From contig CAZASZ010000074.1 in assembly GCA_964487925.1 (NCBI GenBank), positions 1-7,906 on the forward strand: a stretch of DNA of 7,906 nucleotides, given 5' to 3'. Below the pieces are notes generated by a model. It was not told the origin of the DNA. It ran no database searches and saw nothing but the letters and a program-made list of their open reading frames with translations. Positions 7,465-7,906 of the stretch are shown here, in pieces. Made by a program: the position numbers and the translations under genes. Every line of letters starts with the position of its first letter. Within the stretch, counting starts at the first letter, position 1. Origin of the DNA: RI-283 sp964487925 (GTDB taxonomy: Bacteria > Pseudomonadota > Gammaproteobacteria > SZUA-140).

Positions 7465-7541
7465 TGGCGCGCCCGGCAGGGTTCGAACCTGCTACCCTCG
7501 GCTTAGAAGGCCGATGCTCTATCCAAATGAGCTACGGGCGC
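7465..7541 (-). tRNA. tRNA-Arg(UCU)
   Basis: A 77-base cloverleaf with acceptor stem GCGCCCG/CGGGCGC, discriminator G and encoded CCA. The anticodon stem TCGGC/GCCGA holds the loop CTTCTAA, so the anticodon is TCT, reading AGA and AGG. The D loop carries A20, an arginine identity base, in TTGGATAG. It is second in the operon. The following 101 bases to tRNA-His contain no gene. Confidence 0.97.
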
Positions 7542-7610
7542 AGACCTTGCGCACCGAGTCCTACCCGGCAAATCCGACACCATAGGCCACCGTGTTCCGT
7601 AACCCTGGAT

Positions 7611-7687
7611 TGGTCGGGGTAGAGGGATTCGAACCCCCGACATCCTGCTCCCAAAGCAGGCGCGCTACCAGACTGCGCTATACCCCG
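7611..7687 (-). tRNA. tRNA-Pro(UGG)
   Basis: A 77-base cloverleaf with acceptor stem CGGGGTA/TACCCCG, discriminator A and encoded CCA. The first pair is the proline-specific C1:G72. The anticodon stem CCTGC/GCAGG holds the loop TTTGGGA, giving TGG, which can read all CCN codons. It is the first tRNA below the operon promoter, with a leader of about 79 bases. Confidence 0.97.
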
Positions 7688-7772
7688 GACACGCCCTGCT
7701 GAACTCCACGGGTCGACCACAAGCCACGGCCCTGGACACCACCAAAACCGGCACCCATTCGCAAGGCAGGGG

Positions 7773-7801
7773 ATGATACGCCGCCATCGTGTTATCGTCA
7801 A
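7773..7801 (-). promoter_or_regulatory. sigma-70 promoter of the tRNA operon
   Basis: The minus strand reads TTGACG (7796-7801), a 17-base spacer and TATCAT (7773-7778). Both hexamers match 5 of 6 and the spacing is ideal. The discriminator after the -10 is CCCCTGCC; such GC-rich discriminators are typical of stable-RNA promoters under ppGpp control. An A/T-rich patch (AATTTT at 7805-7810) lies just upstream. The expected start is near 7766. It would drive Pro-Arg-His-Lys-Leu and possibly tig. Confidence 0.82.
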
Positions 7802-7893
7802 ACCAAAATTGCAGGGAACGTCCCGGTCGTCACGCCTTATCAATCGCCACACCATAAAGGGGCCGTTAGACTGTATTCCAACACATTTCGAGC

Positions 7894-7899
7894 TATAAT
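7894..7899 (+). promoter_or_regulatory. outward-facing -10 element at the right edge
   Basis: A perfect TATAAT on the plus strand is followed by the GC-rich GCCGGG. The -35 region is weak (CTGTAT at 17-base spacing). If used, transcription would begin at about the last bases of the window and run out of it, divergent from the tRNA operon. What it drives cannot be seen. Confidence 0.45.
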
Positions 7900-7906
7900 G
7901 CCGGGT

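Noticed and set aside
7291..7585. Overlapping plus-strand open frames
   Set aside because: They are antisense translations of tRNA-His and tRNA-Arg. Strings such as GARTHDHRNHNPGLYQLSYA and APGRVRTCYPRL are standard artefacts of tRNA genes.
7814..7824. Short inverted repeat GGGAACGTCCC above the tRNA promoter
   Set aside because: Four-base arms around three bases are too short to call an operator without comparison to related genomes.

Overview
The window is a housekeeping locus in which every gene I can support lies on the minus strand. Read in that direction, from high to low coordinates, the order is tRNA-Pro(UGG), tRNA-Arg(UCU), tRNA-His(GUG), tRNA-Lys(CUU), tRNA-Leu(UAG), tig, clpP, clpX, lon, hupB, tRNA-Val(UAC), tRNA-Asp(GUC). 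The tig-clpP-clpX-lon-hupB order, with LonA, group-typical ClpX and ClpP sequences and a 90-residue HU-beta, points to a gammaproteobacterium. It is probably not an enterobacterium, because hupB is followed directly by tRNAs rather than by ppiD, and because the Arg-His tRNA block sits just ahead of tig. I cannot name a genus from the sequence.

Right part (about 6790-7906): five tRNA genes, all with the 3' CCA encoded, lie behind one good sigma-70 promoter (TTGACG-17-TATCAT at 7773-7801) that has a GC-rich discriminator. The spacers are 69, 101, 72-75 and 262 bases; the long one, between tRNA-Lys and tRNA-Leu, holds nothing I recognise. At the extreme right edge a perfect TATAAT on the plus strand points out of the window, so a divergent transcript may begin there.

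Middle (634-6703): trigger factor folds nascent chains at the ribosome exit. ClpP is the serine protease chamber and ClpX the unfoldase that feeds it. Lon is a second, self-contained ATP-dependent protease. tig and clpP are 22 bases apart and look co-transcribed. clpX follows after 104 bases, with an extended -10 element overlapping the clpP stop codon. A perfect 12-bp hairpin with a poor T tract follows clpX, and lon has its own promoter that resembles a sigma-32 heat-shock promoter. lon ends in a textbook Rho-independent terminator.

Left part (8-566): hupB has its own near-consensus sigma-70 promoter (TTGACT-17-TATAAA), starts at GTG and ends only 10 bases before tRNA-Val, which is followed by tRNA-Asp. 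hupB and the two tRNAs therefore look like one mixed mRNA/tRNA transcription unit.

I saw no mobile element, CRISPR array or defence system. The genes themselves are conventional. What merits a second look is the wiring between them: the mRNA-tRNA junctions, the extended -10 on the clpP stop, the heat-shock-like lon promoter and the outward-facing promoter at the right edge.
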